Below, one piece after another: positions 42,362 through 51,205 of a stretch of DNA of 52,304 nucleotides. This DNA is from a bacterium (GTDB lineage Bacteria; Myxococcota_A; UBA9160; SZUA-336). The DNA lies in the NCBI GenBank assembly GCA_024226335.1, contig JAAELY010000170.1:1-52304 (forward strand), read 5' to 3'. Within the stretch, counting starts at the first letter, position 1, and the number at the start of each line of letters is the position of its first letter. The notes under the pieces were generated by a model. It did not search any database, was not told the DNA's origin, and saw nothing but the letters and a program-made list of their open reading frames with translations. The translations under genes were made by a program, and so were the position numbers.

Positions 42362-42412
42362 GAGACTCGCGCGGAGTTTGTCGATCAGCGGGAGCGCTTC
42401 TCGCCCTTCACA
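42362..42412 (+). pseudogene. 51-bp remnant of an LLM-gene 3' end
   Basis: These 51 bases are 46/51 identical to 34313-34363, the 3' end of the LLM gene at 33461-34378, and in frame they read ETRAEFVDQRERFSPFT against ETRAEFVDQLERFSPLT. The similarity stops abruptly on both sides. The fragment abuts the end of an unrelated-in-detail LLM gene on the opposite strand. It is best read as a relic of a duplicated or lost LLM gene, or of a conversion event. Confidence 0.72.
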
Positions 42413-43241
42413 GGTAGCTGGTGAATTCGTCCAGAACCGTCATGACCCGATCGCGGGATGCCGACGGCAGGCGCAGCACGGCTTCGCTGACCCCGAGACT
42501 GCGGTAGAACTCCAGTTTGCGTGCGTCCGGCAGGATGCCCATGGGTACGATGTGCAGGCTGCTCGGTTCCCGCTCGCGTTCCTCCATCGCCCGGTGCAGT
42601 TCTGGAATTGCTTCCTTCAGGCCCCTGCCGCCGATCGGGATCCAGCCATCCGCGTACTCGGCGATGTGCGCGAATAGCTTCGGTCCCCGGGCGCCACCGA
42701 TCAGCGTGCGCGGGCGGGGTTGCTGGATGGGCTTGGGCCATTGCCAGCTAGCTTCGAAGGACACGAACTCGCCGTGGAACTCCGCGACTTCGCTCGACCA
42801 CAACGCCTGCATCGCCAGCATCGTCTCGCGCACGCGCGCGCGGCGTCGTTTCACCTCGATGCCGTGATTCTCCATCTCTTCGTGGTTCCAGCCATAGCCG
42901 ATGCCCAGCACCAGGCGGCCCCCGGCCACAAGATCGAGGGTCGCGATTTCCTTGGCCAGTGTGATCGGGTCGTGCTGTGCAACCAGGCCGATGCCGGTCC
43001 CCAGCAGGATCCGCTCCGTGCAGGCGGCCGCCGCAGCCAGGGCGATGTACGGATCGAGACTGCGCAGGTACTCCTCGGATAGCTCTGCGTCGCCGGTCGG
43101 CGCGGGCGTGCGCCGGCTCACCGGAATATGCGTGTGTTCCGGCACGTACAGGGAGTGGAATCCGCGCGCTTCGGCTTCGCGCGCCAGTTCGACCGGGCTC
43201 ATGGAGCGGTCCGTTGCGTGGATTGTGACGCCGATCTTCAT
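42408..43241 (-). CDS. LLM-class (luciferase-like) monooxygenase, second
   Basis: A 277-residue F420/FMN-type luciferase-like enzyme. MKIGVTIHATDRSMSPVELAREAEARGFHSLYVPEHTHIP, GTGIGLVAQHDPITLAKEIATLDLVAGGRLVLGIGYGW and RTLIGGARGPKLFAHIAEYADGWIP are family landmarks. It is clearly a different subgroup from the LLM at 33461 (different N-terminal and C-terminal lobes). Divergent from the indolepyruvate oxidoreductase gene across the KstR-like site at 43324-43340. Confidence 0.9.
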   Translation of the reverse strand: MKIGVTIHATDRSMSPVELAREAEARGFHSLYVPEHTHIPVSRRTPAPTGDAELSEEYLRSLDPYIALAAAAACTERILLGTGIGLVAQHDPITLAKEIATLDLVAGGRLVLGIGYGWNHEEMENHGIEVKRRRARVRETMLAMQALWSSEVAEFHGEFVSFEASWQWPKPIQQPRPRTLIGGARGPKLFAHIAEYADGWIPIGGRGLKEAIPELHRAMEEREREPSSLHIVPMGILPDARKLEFYRSLGVSEAVLRLPSASRDRVMTVLDEFTSYL

Positions 43242-43323
43242 GAACGCTCGATCCTAACCCGCATTTGTCGCCGGGTCTCGGCCGCAGTCTTGCGGGGCAA
43301 GCCGATCCGCGCCTTCTGAAGCA

Positions 43324-43340
43324 GATTGAAACACGTTCTA
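43324..43340 (+). promoter_or_regulatory. KstR-like TetR-family operator, site 2
   Basis: GATTGAAACACGTTCTA, identical over 17 bases to the site at 9500-9516. It lies 53 bases before TTG 43393 and 83 bases from the divergent LLM start, so one repressor could control both. The 14-base core fits TnnAACnnGTTnnA. Confidence 0.6.
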
Positions 43341-43392
43341 TCTTGTGGGACCGTATGGCTTCGGACGAGCACCCCACGGTGTTGGAGCAAAC

Positions 43393-46300
43393 TTGAGCGA
43401 CGGCTCCCCAATGGTTCCCGACTTTGATTCCGACTATCGGCTCGAAGATCGTTACGCCCTGGAGTCGGGGCGCGCATACCTGACGGGCGTGCAGGCCCTC
43501 GTGCGCATTCCGCTCATGCAACGCCAGCGCGATGCGGCCGCGGGTCTGAATACCGCGGGCTTCATTTCGGGCTACCGCGGCTCGCCGCTGGGCAGCTACG
43601 ACCTGGCCCTGTGGCAGGCGAAGTCGTTCCTCGATCAACACCAGGTGCGCTTTGAGCCCGGCGTCAACGAAGATCTCGCCGCCACGGCGGTCTGGGGCTC
43701 ACAACAGGCGAATCTGCACGCGGGTGCGCGCTACGACGGTGTATTCGGGATCTGGTACGGCAAGGGCCCCGGGGTTGATCGCTCCTGCGATGCACTCAAA
43801 CACGCGAACTACGCGGGTACTTCGCGCTACGGCGGTGTGCTCGCATTCTGCGGGGATGATCCCGGTGCAAAGTCGTCTTCGATTGCGCATCAGAGCGAAT
43901 ACGCACTGGTCCATCTGGGTATGCCGATCCTGAACCCTGCCGATGTTCAGGAGTATCTCGACTTTGGCCTTCTCGGCTTCGGGCTTTCGCGTTACTCGGG
44001 GCTCTGGGTCGGGTTCAAGTGCCTGACCGATACTGTCGACAGCTCGCGCTCTGTTTCGATCGATCCCGAGCGAGTGCAGATCGTTGCGCCGAGCGATCAC
44101 GAGTTGCCCGAAGGCGGGTTGAGCATTGCCTGGGGAAACCTGCCGCTCGCTGTTGAACAGCGTCTCTACCAGCAGCGCCTGCCGGCCGCACAGGCCTTTG
44201 CCAGGGCGAATGGACTGGATCGAGTCGTCCTCGATTCTCCCCGGCGTCGTCTCGGGATCGTGACCACGGGGAAGACCTACCACGACGTGCTGCAGGCGCT
44301 CGATGAACTCGGCATCGATCGGGAGCGCGCGGCTGCACTCGGTGTCTCGTTGTACAAAGTAGGCATGCCCTGGCCGTTGGAAGCGCAGGGAATCCAGGAC
44401 TTCAGCTCTGGTCTCGAACAGCTATTGATCGTGGAAGAAAAGCGTCCGTTGATCGAAGAACAGCTGGCGCGAGTACTCTACAACCTTGCGCAGCGCCCGA
44501 CTCTGTCCGGCAAGCGCGACGTCGACGGAGCGCTCCTGGTGCCGTCCGAAGGCGAGTTGACGCCCGCGCTGGTGATCGATGTACTCGGCCGCTGGTTGTC
44601 GAGATACGCTTCCGAGTTCTCGGCACCCTTGAAGACAGCGGCTGTCGGGCCACCCCCTGCGGGCGCACCCATGCGTCTTCCGAGCTTCTGTTCGGGCTGC
44701 CCGCATAACACTTCGACAACGCTACCCGACGGAAGTGTGGCATTCGGTGGAATTGGCTGTCACGGCATGGCCGTGTGGATGCCGGATCGTCCCACTCTGG
44801 CCGTCACGCAGATGGGTGGCGAGGGCGCGAACTGGGTGGGCCAGGCGGGGTTCATCGACGAGTCGCATATCTTCCAGAACATCGGGGATGGCACCTATTT
44901 TCACTCCGGTCTCCTGGCGATCCGCGCTGCCCTCAACGCCGGTGTGAATATCACCTACAAGATCCTGCTCAACGGTGCGATCGCCATGACCGGTGGACAG
45001 CCGATCGAAGGAGAGGAACTCGCGGGTGAGTTGGCCACTCCAGATGTGGCCCATCAGATTCGCGCCGAAGGCGTCCAGCGAATTGCCGTCGTCAGTGACC
45101 GTCCGGCCAAGTACGCGCGCGGTGCGCTCCCGTCCGGCACGACGGTGCACCATCGCGATCAACTGGACCGGGTCCAGCGGGAGTTGCGTCTGGAGAAGGG
45201 TGTCTCTGCACTGATCTACGACCAGACCTGTGCTGCAGAAGCCCGGCGGTTGCGCAAACGCGGGGAACTGCCCGATCCAGACAGACGCGTGGTGATCAAC
45301 GAACTGATCTGTGAGGGCTGCGGGGATTGCAGTCTGCAGAGCAACTGTATTTCGATTGAGCCGGTCGAGACGGAATTCGGACGCAAACGCACCATCCATC
45401 AGTCTTCGTGCAACAAGGATTTCTCCTGTCTGAAGGGTTACTGCCCGAGCTTCGTCACGGTGAGCGGTGGGAGACTTCGCAAGCAGGCCTTGATCGCGAC
45501 AGACACCGGCGAAGATTCCGTTTTCGCCAACCTGCCCGACTCGTCCGTCGCCTCCTGTAGCAAGCCCTTCAACGTATTGATTACCGGCATCGGGGGGACC
45601 GGTGTGGTGACCGTGGGTGCATTGCTCAATATGGCGGCCCACCTGGAAGGCAAGGGTTGTTCCGGTCTCGATGTGACCGGTCTTGCGCAGAAGAACGGAC
45701 CCGTCACGAGTCACGTGCGCATCGCGCAAGACCCCGATGATCTGCACGCGACGCGCATTTCCAGTGCTTCGGCGGATCTGCTCCTGGGCTGCGACATCGT
45801 GGTCGCCGCCGGTATCGAGGGATTGTCGAAGCTCTCGTCAGAACGCACGGTGGCCGTGGTCAATGAGCGCGTGGCTCCCACTTCGGACTTCACGTCAAAT
45901 CCCGACATGGATCTGTCGGCCACCGGCATGAAGGACGCGATTCGGCTCGCGGTCGGACACGATGCCGCACATTTCGTTTCGGCCAGCGAACTCGCGACCG
46001 AGTTGCTGGGCGACGCGATTGCCGGAAATCTGTTTCTGCTCGGTTATGCGTTGCAACTCGGACGCATTCCGGTCGGTCAACCCGCGCTCGAGCGGGCGAT
46101 CGAGTTGAACGGCCGCTCGGTCGAAATCAATAAGCGCGCACTGATGTGGGGGCGCCTGGCTGCGCACGATCCAGCGGCGGCCGAAGAAGCTGCCGGCCCG
46201 GCGCTGCGGATGTCCAGGAGCGAACGGCCCGCGTATGGGCTCGATGAGATCGTCAAGCGCAGGCGGGATTTTCTGGTCGACTATCAGGGAGAGCGTCTGG

Positions 46301-46881
46301 CGCGTCGCTATGCCAGACGCGTCGATGCTCTGGCCGCTCGCGAGCGTGAGCTCGGAGGGGGAAGCCGCGTCCTCGCCGAAGCCGTCGCGCGCGCCTATTT
46401 CAAGCTGCTCTCGTACAAGGACGAGTACGAGGTCGGTCGACTGCACACCGATGACGCTTTTCGCAAACAACTGGAAGCGGAATTCGAGGGCGATTACCAG
46501 CTGACCTATCATCTATCGCCTCAGTTCTTGCCGAAAAATGCCCACACGGGTCGAGCACGCAAAATTGCTTTCGGCTCGTGGGTCTCTGTGATGCTGGGAG
46601 TGTTTTCCCGCATGCGCTTCCTGCGTGGTACGCCGCTGGATCCGCTCATGCTCAACGAGCACCGTCGCAGCGAGCGGAAATTGATCAAGGACTACGAGCG
46701 GGCACTCGACGCCTTGCTGGAAGGTCTGAGTTCAGAAAACCTGAAGCTGGCCGTCGAGATCGCGGAGCTTCCGCTGCAAGTTCGAGGTTTCGGAGACATC
46801 AAGGAAGCCAAGATCGAAGAGATGCGAGTCAGGCAGAGTGAACTGCTTTGCGTTTTTGGCGCACGGACGAGGGAGGCGTAA
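43393..46881 (+). CDS. Indolepyruvate:ferredoxin oxidoreductase, fused alpha-beta type
   Basis: A 1162-residue 2-oxoacid:ferredoxin oxidoreductase of the long fused kind found in aerobic and facultative proteobacteria. The order is: IorA-like TPP/pyrimidine domains (RIPLMQRQRDAAAGLN, GFISGYRGSPLGSYD, PGVNEDLAATAVWG, WYGKGPGVDRS), a C-terminal-type [4Fe-4S] site CEGCGDCSLQSNC near 45310-45350, the gamma-domain nucleotide loop GIGGTGVVTVG near 45590, and a terminal DUF6537-like region. It converts aryl- or branched-chain 2-oxoacids to acyl-CoA. TTG 43393 is favoured because GGAG lies 5 bases before it; ATG 43411 and GTG 43345 are alternatives. Confidence 0.9.
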   Translation: MSDGSPMVPDFDSDYRLEDRYALESGRAYLTGVQALVRIPLMQRQRDAAAGLNTAGFISGYRGSPLGSYDLALWQAKSFLDQHQVRFEPGVNEDLAATAVWGSQQANLHAGARYDGVFGIWYGKGPGVDRSCDALKHANYAGTSRYGGVLAFCGDDPGAKSSSIAHQSEYALVHLGMPILNPADVQEYLDFGLLGFGLSRYSGLWVGFKCLTDTVDSSRSVSIDPERVQIVAPSDHELPEGGLSIAWGNLPLAVEQRLYQQRLPAAQAFARANGLDRVVLDSPRRRLGIVTTGKTYHDVLQALDELGIDRERAAALGVSLYKVGMPWPLEAQGIQDFSSGLEQLLIVEEKRPLIEEQLARVLYNLAQRPTLSGKRDVDGALLVPSEGELTPALVIDVLGRWLSRYASEFSAPLKTAAVGPPPAGAPMRLPSFCSGCPHNTSTTLPDGSVAFGGIGCHGMAVWMPDRPTLAVTQMGGEGANWVGQAGFIDESHIFQNIGDGTYFHSGLLAIRAALNAGVNITYKILLNGAIAMTGGQPIEGEELAGELATPDVAHQIRAEGVQRIAVVSDRPAKYARGALPSGTTVHHRDQLDRVQRELRLEKGVSALIYDQTCAAEARRLRKRGELPDPDRRVVINELICEGCGDCSLQSNCISIEPVETEFGRKRTIHQSSCNKDFSCLKGYCPSFVTVSGGRLRKQALIATDTGEDSVFANLPDSSVASCSKPFNVLITGIGGTGVVTVGALLNMAAHLEGKGCSGLDVTGLAQKNGPVTSHVRIAQDPDDLHATRISSASADLLLGCDIVVAAGIEGLSKLSSERTVAVVNERVAPTSDFTSNPDMDLSATGMKDAIRLAVGHDAAHFVSASELATELLGDAIAGNLFLLGYALQLGRIPVGQPALERAIELNGRSVEINKRALMWGRLAAHDPAAAEEAAGPALRMSRSERPAYGLDEIVKRRRDFLVDYQGERLARRYARRVDALAARERELGGGSRVLAEAVARAYFKLLSYKDEYEVGRLHTDDAFRKQLEAEFEGDYQLTYHLSPQFLPKNAHTGRARKIAFGSWVSVMLGVFSRMRFLRGTPLDPLMLNEHRRSERKLIKDYERALDALLEGLSSENLKLAVEIAELPLQVRGFGDIKEAKIEEMRVRQSELLCVFGARTREA

Positions 46882-46913
46882 GCGTATGACGGGGCAGAGC
46901 CAGGGGAAGCGCG

Positions 46914-48041
46914 ATGATCAGTGATTTCGACGACCATCTGATCCACCAGACATCCAATCCGATCAACGAGACCAGCCAGAGCGACCGCAATTTCTACGAT
47001 CGCTTCTGGTTCAACGGGTTCGATCGCGAAGCGGCCTTTCTTTTCGAAATCGGCTTTGGCCTGTATCCGAATCGTTTCGTGATGGACGCCCACTTCAGTG
47101 TTTCTATTGACGGGGAACAGCACAGTTTTCACGGTTCGCGTCGTGCGCCTCGTGAGCGCTCCGAAACGCAGGTCGGTCCGTTACGCATCGAACACATCCA
47201 GCCCTTGCGAACGATTCGCGTCGTCCTGGACCCCAACGACACGGGAATCGAGTGCGACCTGGTCTTTCGAGCGCGTACCTTTCCGTCACAGGAACCGAAG
47301 AACGTCATGTACGAGGACGGGCGGCTGATGATGGATACGAGTCGCTTTACCCAGTTCGGTTGCTGGGAAGGTCACTTCACAGTCAACGGAAGTCGTACGG
47401 AGGTATCGCCTGCACAGACGCTGGGAACGCGGGACCGCTCCTGGGGTGTGCGTCCCGTCGGCGAACCGGCCGGCGGCGCTACGGGTGTGCACATGAAGGA
47501 GCCCGGTGTCTACTGGGTCTGGTCGCCGATTCACTTCGACGACGTGTGCACGCAGTGCGGAACTTTTCAGGATCACGACGGCAAGCCCACGCAGGTCAGC
47601 GCGGCGATTGTGCCGACCTACTCCCGACCCGAGGACATTCCGAGACACGAGGAACCCGGGCACCGGGAGATGGCTACGTTTACGCACCGCATCGATTGGG
47701 AGAAGGGCACACGGCGCTCGCTCGGTGCCGAATTCGAATTCCTGGAGCACACGGGTGAGAAACATGTGATCTCACTCGAGCCGATGATCCATCTGCAGTT
47801 GCTGGGGATTGGTTACCAGCACCCGGAATGGGGGCATGGTGTCTGGCATGACGAACTGGTAACGGCCGGAGAACACTGGGAGCTCCACGAACTCGATCCA
47901 CTGGATTTCAAACACATTCACGTTCACCAGATCTGCCGAGCCCGCATGGGGGATCGGGTGGGTATTGGAACCCTGGAGACGATCTGTTTCGGGCGCCACG
48001 ATCCGTCGGGCTTCAAGTCACTGCTCGACGGTGCGCCGTAA
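46914..48041 (+). CDS. DUF7064-type (AttH/CrtC-like) protein, second
   Basis: A 375-residue protein sharing the Arg-Asp-Arg-Ser-Trp box (TRDRSWGVR, 172-180) with the 22465-23370 protein and the same overall layout: an N-terminal beta half (AAFLFEIGFGLYPNRFVMDAHFSV) and a C-terminal half with GVYWVWSPIHFDD and a Trp/His-rich end. It is probably a two-lobe lipocalin-like fold. It lies 32 bases after the indolepyruvate oxidoreductase gene, presumably in one transcript. Function unknown. Family name from motif memory, not a search. Confidence 0.68.
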   Translation: MISDFDDHLIHQTSNPINETSQSDRNFYDRFWFNGFDREAAFLFEIGFGLYPNRFVMDAHFSVSIDGEQHSFHGSRRAPRERSETQVGPLRIEHIQPLRTIRVVLDPNDTGIECDLVFRARTFPSQEPKNVMYEDGRLMMDTSRFTQFGCWEGHFTVNGSRTEVSPAQTLGTRDRSWGVRPVGEPAGGATGVHMKEPGVYWVWSPIHFDDVCTQCGTFQDHDGKPTQVSAAIVPTYSRPEDIPRHEEPGHREMATFTHRIDWEKGTRRSLGAEFEFLEHTGEKHVISLEPMIHLQLLGIGYQHPEWGHGVWHDELVTAGEHWELHELDPLDFKHIHVHQICRARMGDRVGIGTLETICFGRHDPSGFKSLLDGAP

Positions 48042-48053
48042 CTCTTCTGAGTT

Positions 48054-48731
48054 TCAGCTGCGTTCGTAGCGGTAGTTCGGCATCGCCCAGAGGCGATGTC
48101 GCGGGCCCGGTGTTTCGGGCTCTTCGGCTTCGTAACCGGCGTCGCCGGGGTAGAGCATGATCGCTCCGCCCGGACGCATGCAGATGCGCGGTCGGAAGGT
48201 GATGACAGGCTCTTCGTGGAGTTCTGCGAAAGCGCTGCTCGCATTGCGGTAACCGGCCAGCCACGTCACGGTGACGAACGTCGGCGGTGCCAGACTCAGT
48301 TCGCCACTTTCGTGTCCGCTCAAAGCTCCCTCGGGGCTGAGCCAGCGATGAGCGCAGATTTCTTCGCCATCGACAAGAATTTCTTCGTCGCCGCGTACCT
48401 GTCCCAGGAAAAACCAGGTATCGAAGCGTCTCGGCGAGATATCGGGAGTGATCCAGCGGGAGATCGTCGTGAGGTCCGCAGGGTTGATGTCGATTCCCGC
48501 TTCTTCGCGAGTCTCCCTGCGCGCGGCCTGTAGCGCGTTCTGTTGCGCATCTTCGCCCGAGCCCACGGCATCGCCGGGATCGACCTTGCCGCCGGGAAAG
48601 ACCCAGGGCCCATCCTTTCCGTTGCGCGGGCTACGTTGCAGGAGCAGCAGTTGCAGGGATGTTTCGAAGTCGCGCAGGAGCACGACCGTCGCCGAGGGTT
48701 TCGGTTCCTGGCTCACGCGGGGTCTCGCCAT
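48054..48731 (-). CDS. Nudix hydrolase (NUDT19/NUDT7-like)
   Basis: A 225-residue Nudix-fold pyrophosphatase. The Nudix box is split by an insertion: FPGGKVDPGDAVGSGEDAQQ, then AARRETREEAGIDI (residues 44-78), as in the NUDT19 branch that hydrolyses CoA and acyl-CoA. LLLLQRSPRNGK before the box and the WLSPEGALS segment after it fit. In this CoA-rich neighbourhood a role in CoA-ester turnover is plausible. It overlaps the end of the isochorismatase-like gene by 19 bases; a slightly later start is possible. Confidence 0.85.
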   Translation of the reverse strand: MARPRVSQEPKPSATVVLLRDFETSLQLLLLQRSPRNGKDGPWVFPGGKVDPGDAVGSGEDAQQNALQAARRETREEAGIDINPADLTTISRWITPDISPRRFDTWFFLGQVRGDEEILVDGEEICAHRWLSPEGALSGHESGELSLAPPTFVTVTWLAGYRNASSAFAELHEEPVITFRPRICMRPGGAIMLYPGDAGYEAEEPETPGPRHRLWAMPNYRYERS

Positions 48732-49339
48732 TGTTTCAGGATCTGATCGGTAGATACGAGCGTTGAGATCGCTCCCAGTGTGTGCTCGAACACCGCATCG
48801 ACGTATTCCTTTGGGAACCCAGCGACGGCGTCGCGGGGCAGGACCATCTGGTACGAGGAGTTGACGGCGTCGAAGGCCAGATTCTGGATGGCCACGTTCA
48901 CCGATACGCCTACGCCCACGATCGTAGTCACGCCCAGGTTGCGCAGTACGAAGTCGAGTTCAGTGCCGTGAAACGGAGACAGTCCGTGCAGGCGGGTGAG
49001 CACCAGGTCGGAGTCTGCGACCGGGATCTCCGGTACCAGGGCCGCCGCATCAGATCCCGGGATCAACGGATTCTCTGCGCGCGCCATGTACTGGAACAAG
49101 CGCGCGTTGTGATTGGCTCCCTGGCCATCGGCGCGACGTTCGGCCACGCAGTGGATCACCGGAATTCCCACGAGGTGTGCGGCTTCGACCAGGCGCACCA
49201 CGTTCTCGATCATGCCTCCCCGGGCTGCAGCGGAGAGGTCGGGCAGGGCGGAAAGATCGCCGATCACTGCGCGTTGGCATTCCTGCGTGACCAGTGCCGT
49301 TCGGTCCGGGGAAATGAGTTCTTCGAGGTCGACGGGCAT
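48713..49339 (-). CDS. Isochorismatase/cysteine-hydrolase-fold protein, catalytic triad replaced
   Basis: A 208-residue isochorismatase-fold protein. The fold is clear: ALVTQECQRAV (residues 15-25), HCVAERR, LTRLHGLSPFHGTELDF and TTIVGVGVSVNVAIQNLAFDAV. The catalytic triad Asp-Lys-Cys is replaced: Asp by Glu20, Lys by Arg116 and Cys by Asn148. So it is unlikely to be an active cysteine hydrolase. The GVSVNVA form seems to be a recurrent subfamily rather than a one-off loss. It precedes the Nudix gene in one unit. Confidence 0.86.
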   Translation of the reverse strand: MPVDLEELISPDRTALVTQECQRAVIGDLSALPDLSAAARGGMIENVVRLVEAAHLVGIPVIHCVAERRADGQGANHNARLFQYMARAENPLIPGSDAAALVPEIPVADSDLVLTRLHGLSPFHGTELDFVLRNLGVTTIVGVGVSVNVAIQNLAFDAVNSSYQMVLPRDAVAGFPKEYVDAVFEHTLGAISTLVSTDQILKQWRDPA

Positions 49340-49474
49340 GCGATCTCCACACTAGCACGCCACCCATTTCATTTTTCAGCGCCAGTCGGGGACCAGGCCG
49401 AGGTCCAGGCATGGCTTTTGCGCGTGAACGGTCCCTCCGCGCCATTTCTTCGCTTCGGGATCACTCGACCGCAC

Positions 49475-50344
49475 TCAGGCCTCGAAGGGACCCTTGCCCA
49501 GTTGCTCCCGGATCGGGACGAACTCCGGCATGAGCATGGCGCGGCGTTGCCAGTTGGCACCGTCGACGACCATCGTGTGCCCGCTGATGTAGGACGCGTA
49601 AGGGGAAGAGAGGAAAGTCGCGGCCCAGCCGAGTTCGTGTGGATAGCCGACTCGCTGCGCCGGACTCCGCGCGGCGTCGTTCTTGCGCCGCTCGGGGACG
49701 GAGCGGATGGCTTGCGCCTCGTCCTCGTGCGGGAACAGCCCGGGTACGAGGCAATTCACGCGAATTCCATAAGGCGCCCACTCGACGGCAAGCGACTCGG
49801 TCATGTTCTTGACCCCCGCCTTGGCTGCAGCGGAATGGGCAAACCCGGGCCCGCCCGTCCAAGCGTAGGACGCGCCGATGTTGATGATGCTCCCGGGAGA
49901 GTCGGCGGCGATCAAACGCCGGCCCAACTCGCGCGAGCAATTGAAGGTGCCGTTGAGCACGATGTCGACCACCGTTCGCCAGGCATTTGGACTCATGTCT
50001 TCGGCGGGAACGGGGAAATTGCCTGCGGCGTTATTGATCAGATGACCCGGTGCGCCAAGGCCTTCGGTCAGCGCATCGAAGGCCGCGGAGATGTTCTCTG
50101 GATTGCGAATATCGCACTCGACCGCGAGCGCTCTTGCTCCGGTCGCTTCGACCGCGGCCACACCGGCCGCACGATGCTCTTCCTTGCGGCTCAGAATCGC
50201 GATCTTCGCACCCAGTCTCGCGAACTCGACTGCGATCGCCTTGCCCAGGCCCGTTCCGCCGCCAGTGACGACGACGACCTGGCCGTCGTAGGTTCCCGCG
50301 GGAAGCGCGGCTGCGCCAAGTGCGGGTGGTTCGCAAAGCCCCAT
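49475..50344 (-). CDS. SDR, 2,4-dienoyl-CoA reductase-like
   Basis: A 289-residue short-chain dehydrogenase. TGGGTGLG is at residues 27-34, NNAAGNF at 104-110 and HSAAAKAGVKNMTESLAVEW near 170-189. The Tyr of the usual YxxxK is replaced (Ser171...Lys175), the hallmark of the 2,4-dienoyl-CoA reductase (DECR) branch. It therefore likely reduces polyunsaturated or dienoyl-CoA intermediates with NADPH. ATG 50344 is preceded by AGGAG; an in-frame extension to 50554 is not SDR-like. Divergent from two crotonase genes. Confidence 0.86.
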   Translation of the reverse strand: MGLCEPPALGAAALPAGTYDGQVVVVTGGGTGLGKAIAVEFARLGAKIAILSRKEEHRAAGVAAVEATGARALAVECDIRNPENISAAFDALTEGLGAPGHLINNAAGNFPVPAEDMSPNAWRTVVDIVLNGTFNCSRELGRRLIAADSPGSIINIGASYAWTGGPGFAHSAAAKAGVKNMTESLAVEWAPYGIRVNCLVPGLFPHEDEAQAIRSVPERRKNDAARSPAQRVGYPHELGWAATFLSSPYASYISGHTMVVDGANWQRRAMLMPEFVPIREQLGKGPFEA

Positions 50345-50422
50345 GGTTTCTCCTGCGTTTCTCAGACGATCTGGGTGTGGTCGCTTTCCCCATGATAGCC
50401 TGTCCGCCCAGGAGGATGGGAC

Positions 50423-51205
50423 ATGAGCGCCGAACTGATCACACTGGAATACGACGGTCCAGTTGCAGTCATGAGCAACAACCGGCCAAACAAGCACAAC
50501 GCCGCAAACGACGCCATGGATACCCGGCTCTGGGAATGCCTGGCCGAGCTTCACCAGCGCGAAGGCTTGCGGGCCGTGGTCTGGCGCGGCAACGGAAAGT
50601 CCTTCTCTTCCGGTCGCGACACCAGCGAACTAGGCGTGCGCACCGAGGACATCACGGAGTTCGATTTCATCGAACGCGGACATGCCGGAACACAACAGTT
50701 CTTCAGCATGCCCGCACCGATTGTCTGCGCGTTGAAGGGCTGGACGATCGGCGGTTCGTTCGAAAGAGCGCTGCTCTGTGATATGCGCATCGCAGGTGAG
50801 AGTGCGCGCATGATGCTCCCCGAACTGCGCCACGGAGTGGTTCCCGATTCCGGAGGCACGGCCCGACTGTTTCAGATGGCCGGGCATGGGCTCGCAGCAG
50901 ATCTGGCTTTGACCGGGCGACCGATGGACGCCGAAGAAGCGCTGCGACACGGTGTGGTTTCGCGCGTCGTGCCCGATGATCAGTTGGACGACGTCGCGCT
51001 CGAGATCGCCCACGGCATAGCAAAGAACTCGCCGTTTTCCGTGAAGATGTTCCGACGCACGCTCAAGCGCATGGTGAATCCGGCTGTACAACTCTCGCTT
51101 CAGGAGGAGTCGGTCACGCAAACCCTCGTATTCGCGTCCGAGGATTACGCGGAGATGAAGGCGGCGCGCAGCGAGGGGCGGGAGCCCAGATATCGGGGCC
51201 GCTGA
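50423..51205 (+). CDS. Enoyl-CoA hydratase/isomerase family protein, with both catalytic Glu
   Basis: A 260-residue crotonase. Here both catalytic glutamates are in place: Glu114 in GGSFERALLCD and Glu134 in MLPELRHGVVPDSGG, so genuine hydration is likely. The NNRPNKHNAAN and GRDTSELG motifs complete the oxyanion and CoA sites. AGGAGG precedes the ATG. The gene overlaps the next crotonase by one base (TGATG). Confidence 0.9.
   Translation: MSAELITLEYDGPVAVMSNNRPNKHNAANDAMDTRLWECLAELHQREGLRAVVWRGNGKSFSSGRDTSELGVRTEDITEFDFIERGHAGTQQFFSMPAPIVCALKGWTIGGSFERALLCDMRIAGESARMMLPELRHGVVPDSGGTARLFQMAGHGLAADLALTGRPMDAEEALRHGVVSRVVPDDQLDDVALEIAHGIAKNSPFSVKMFRRTLKRMVNPAVQLSLQEESVTQTLVFASEDYAEMKAARSEGREPRYRGR

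Noticed and set aside
48713-49339. Active isochorismatase
   Set aside because: All three catalytic residues are replaced.
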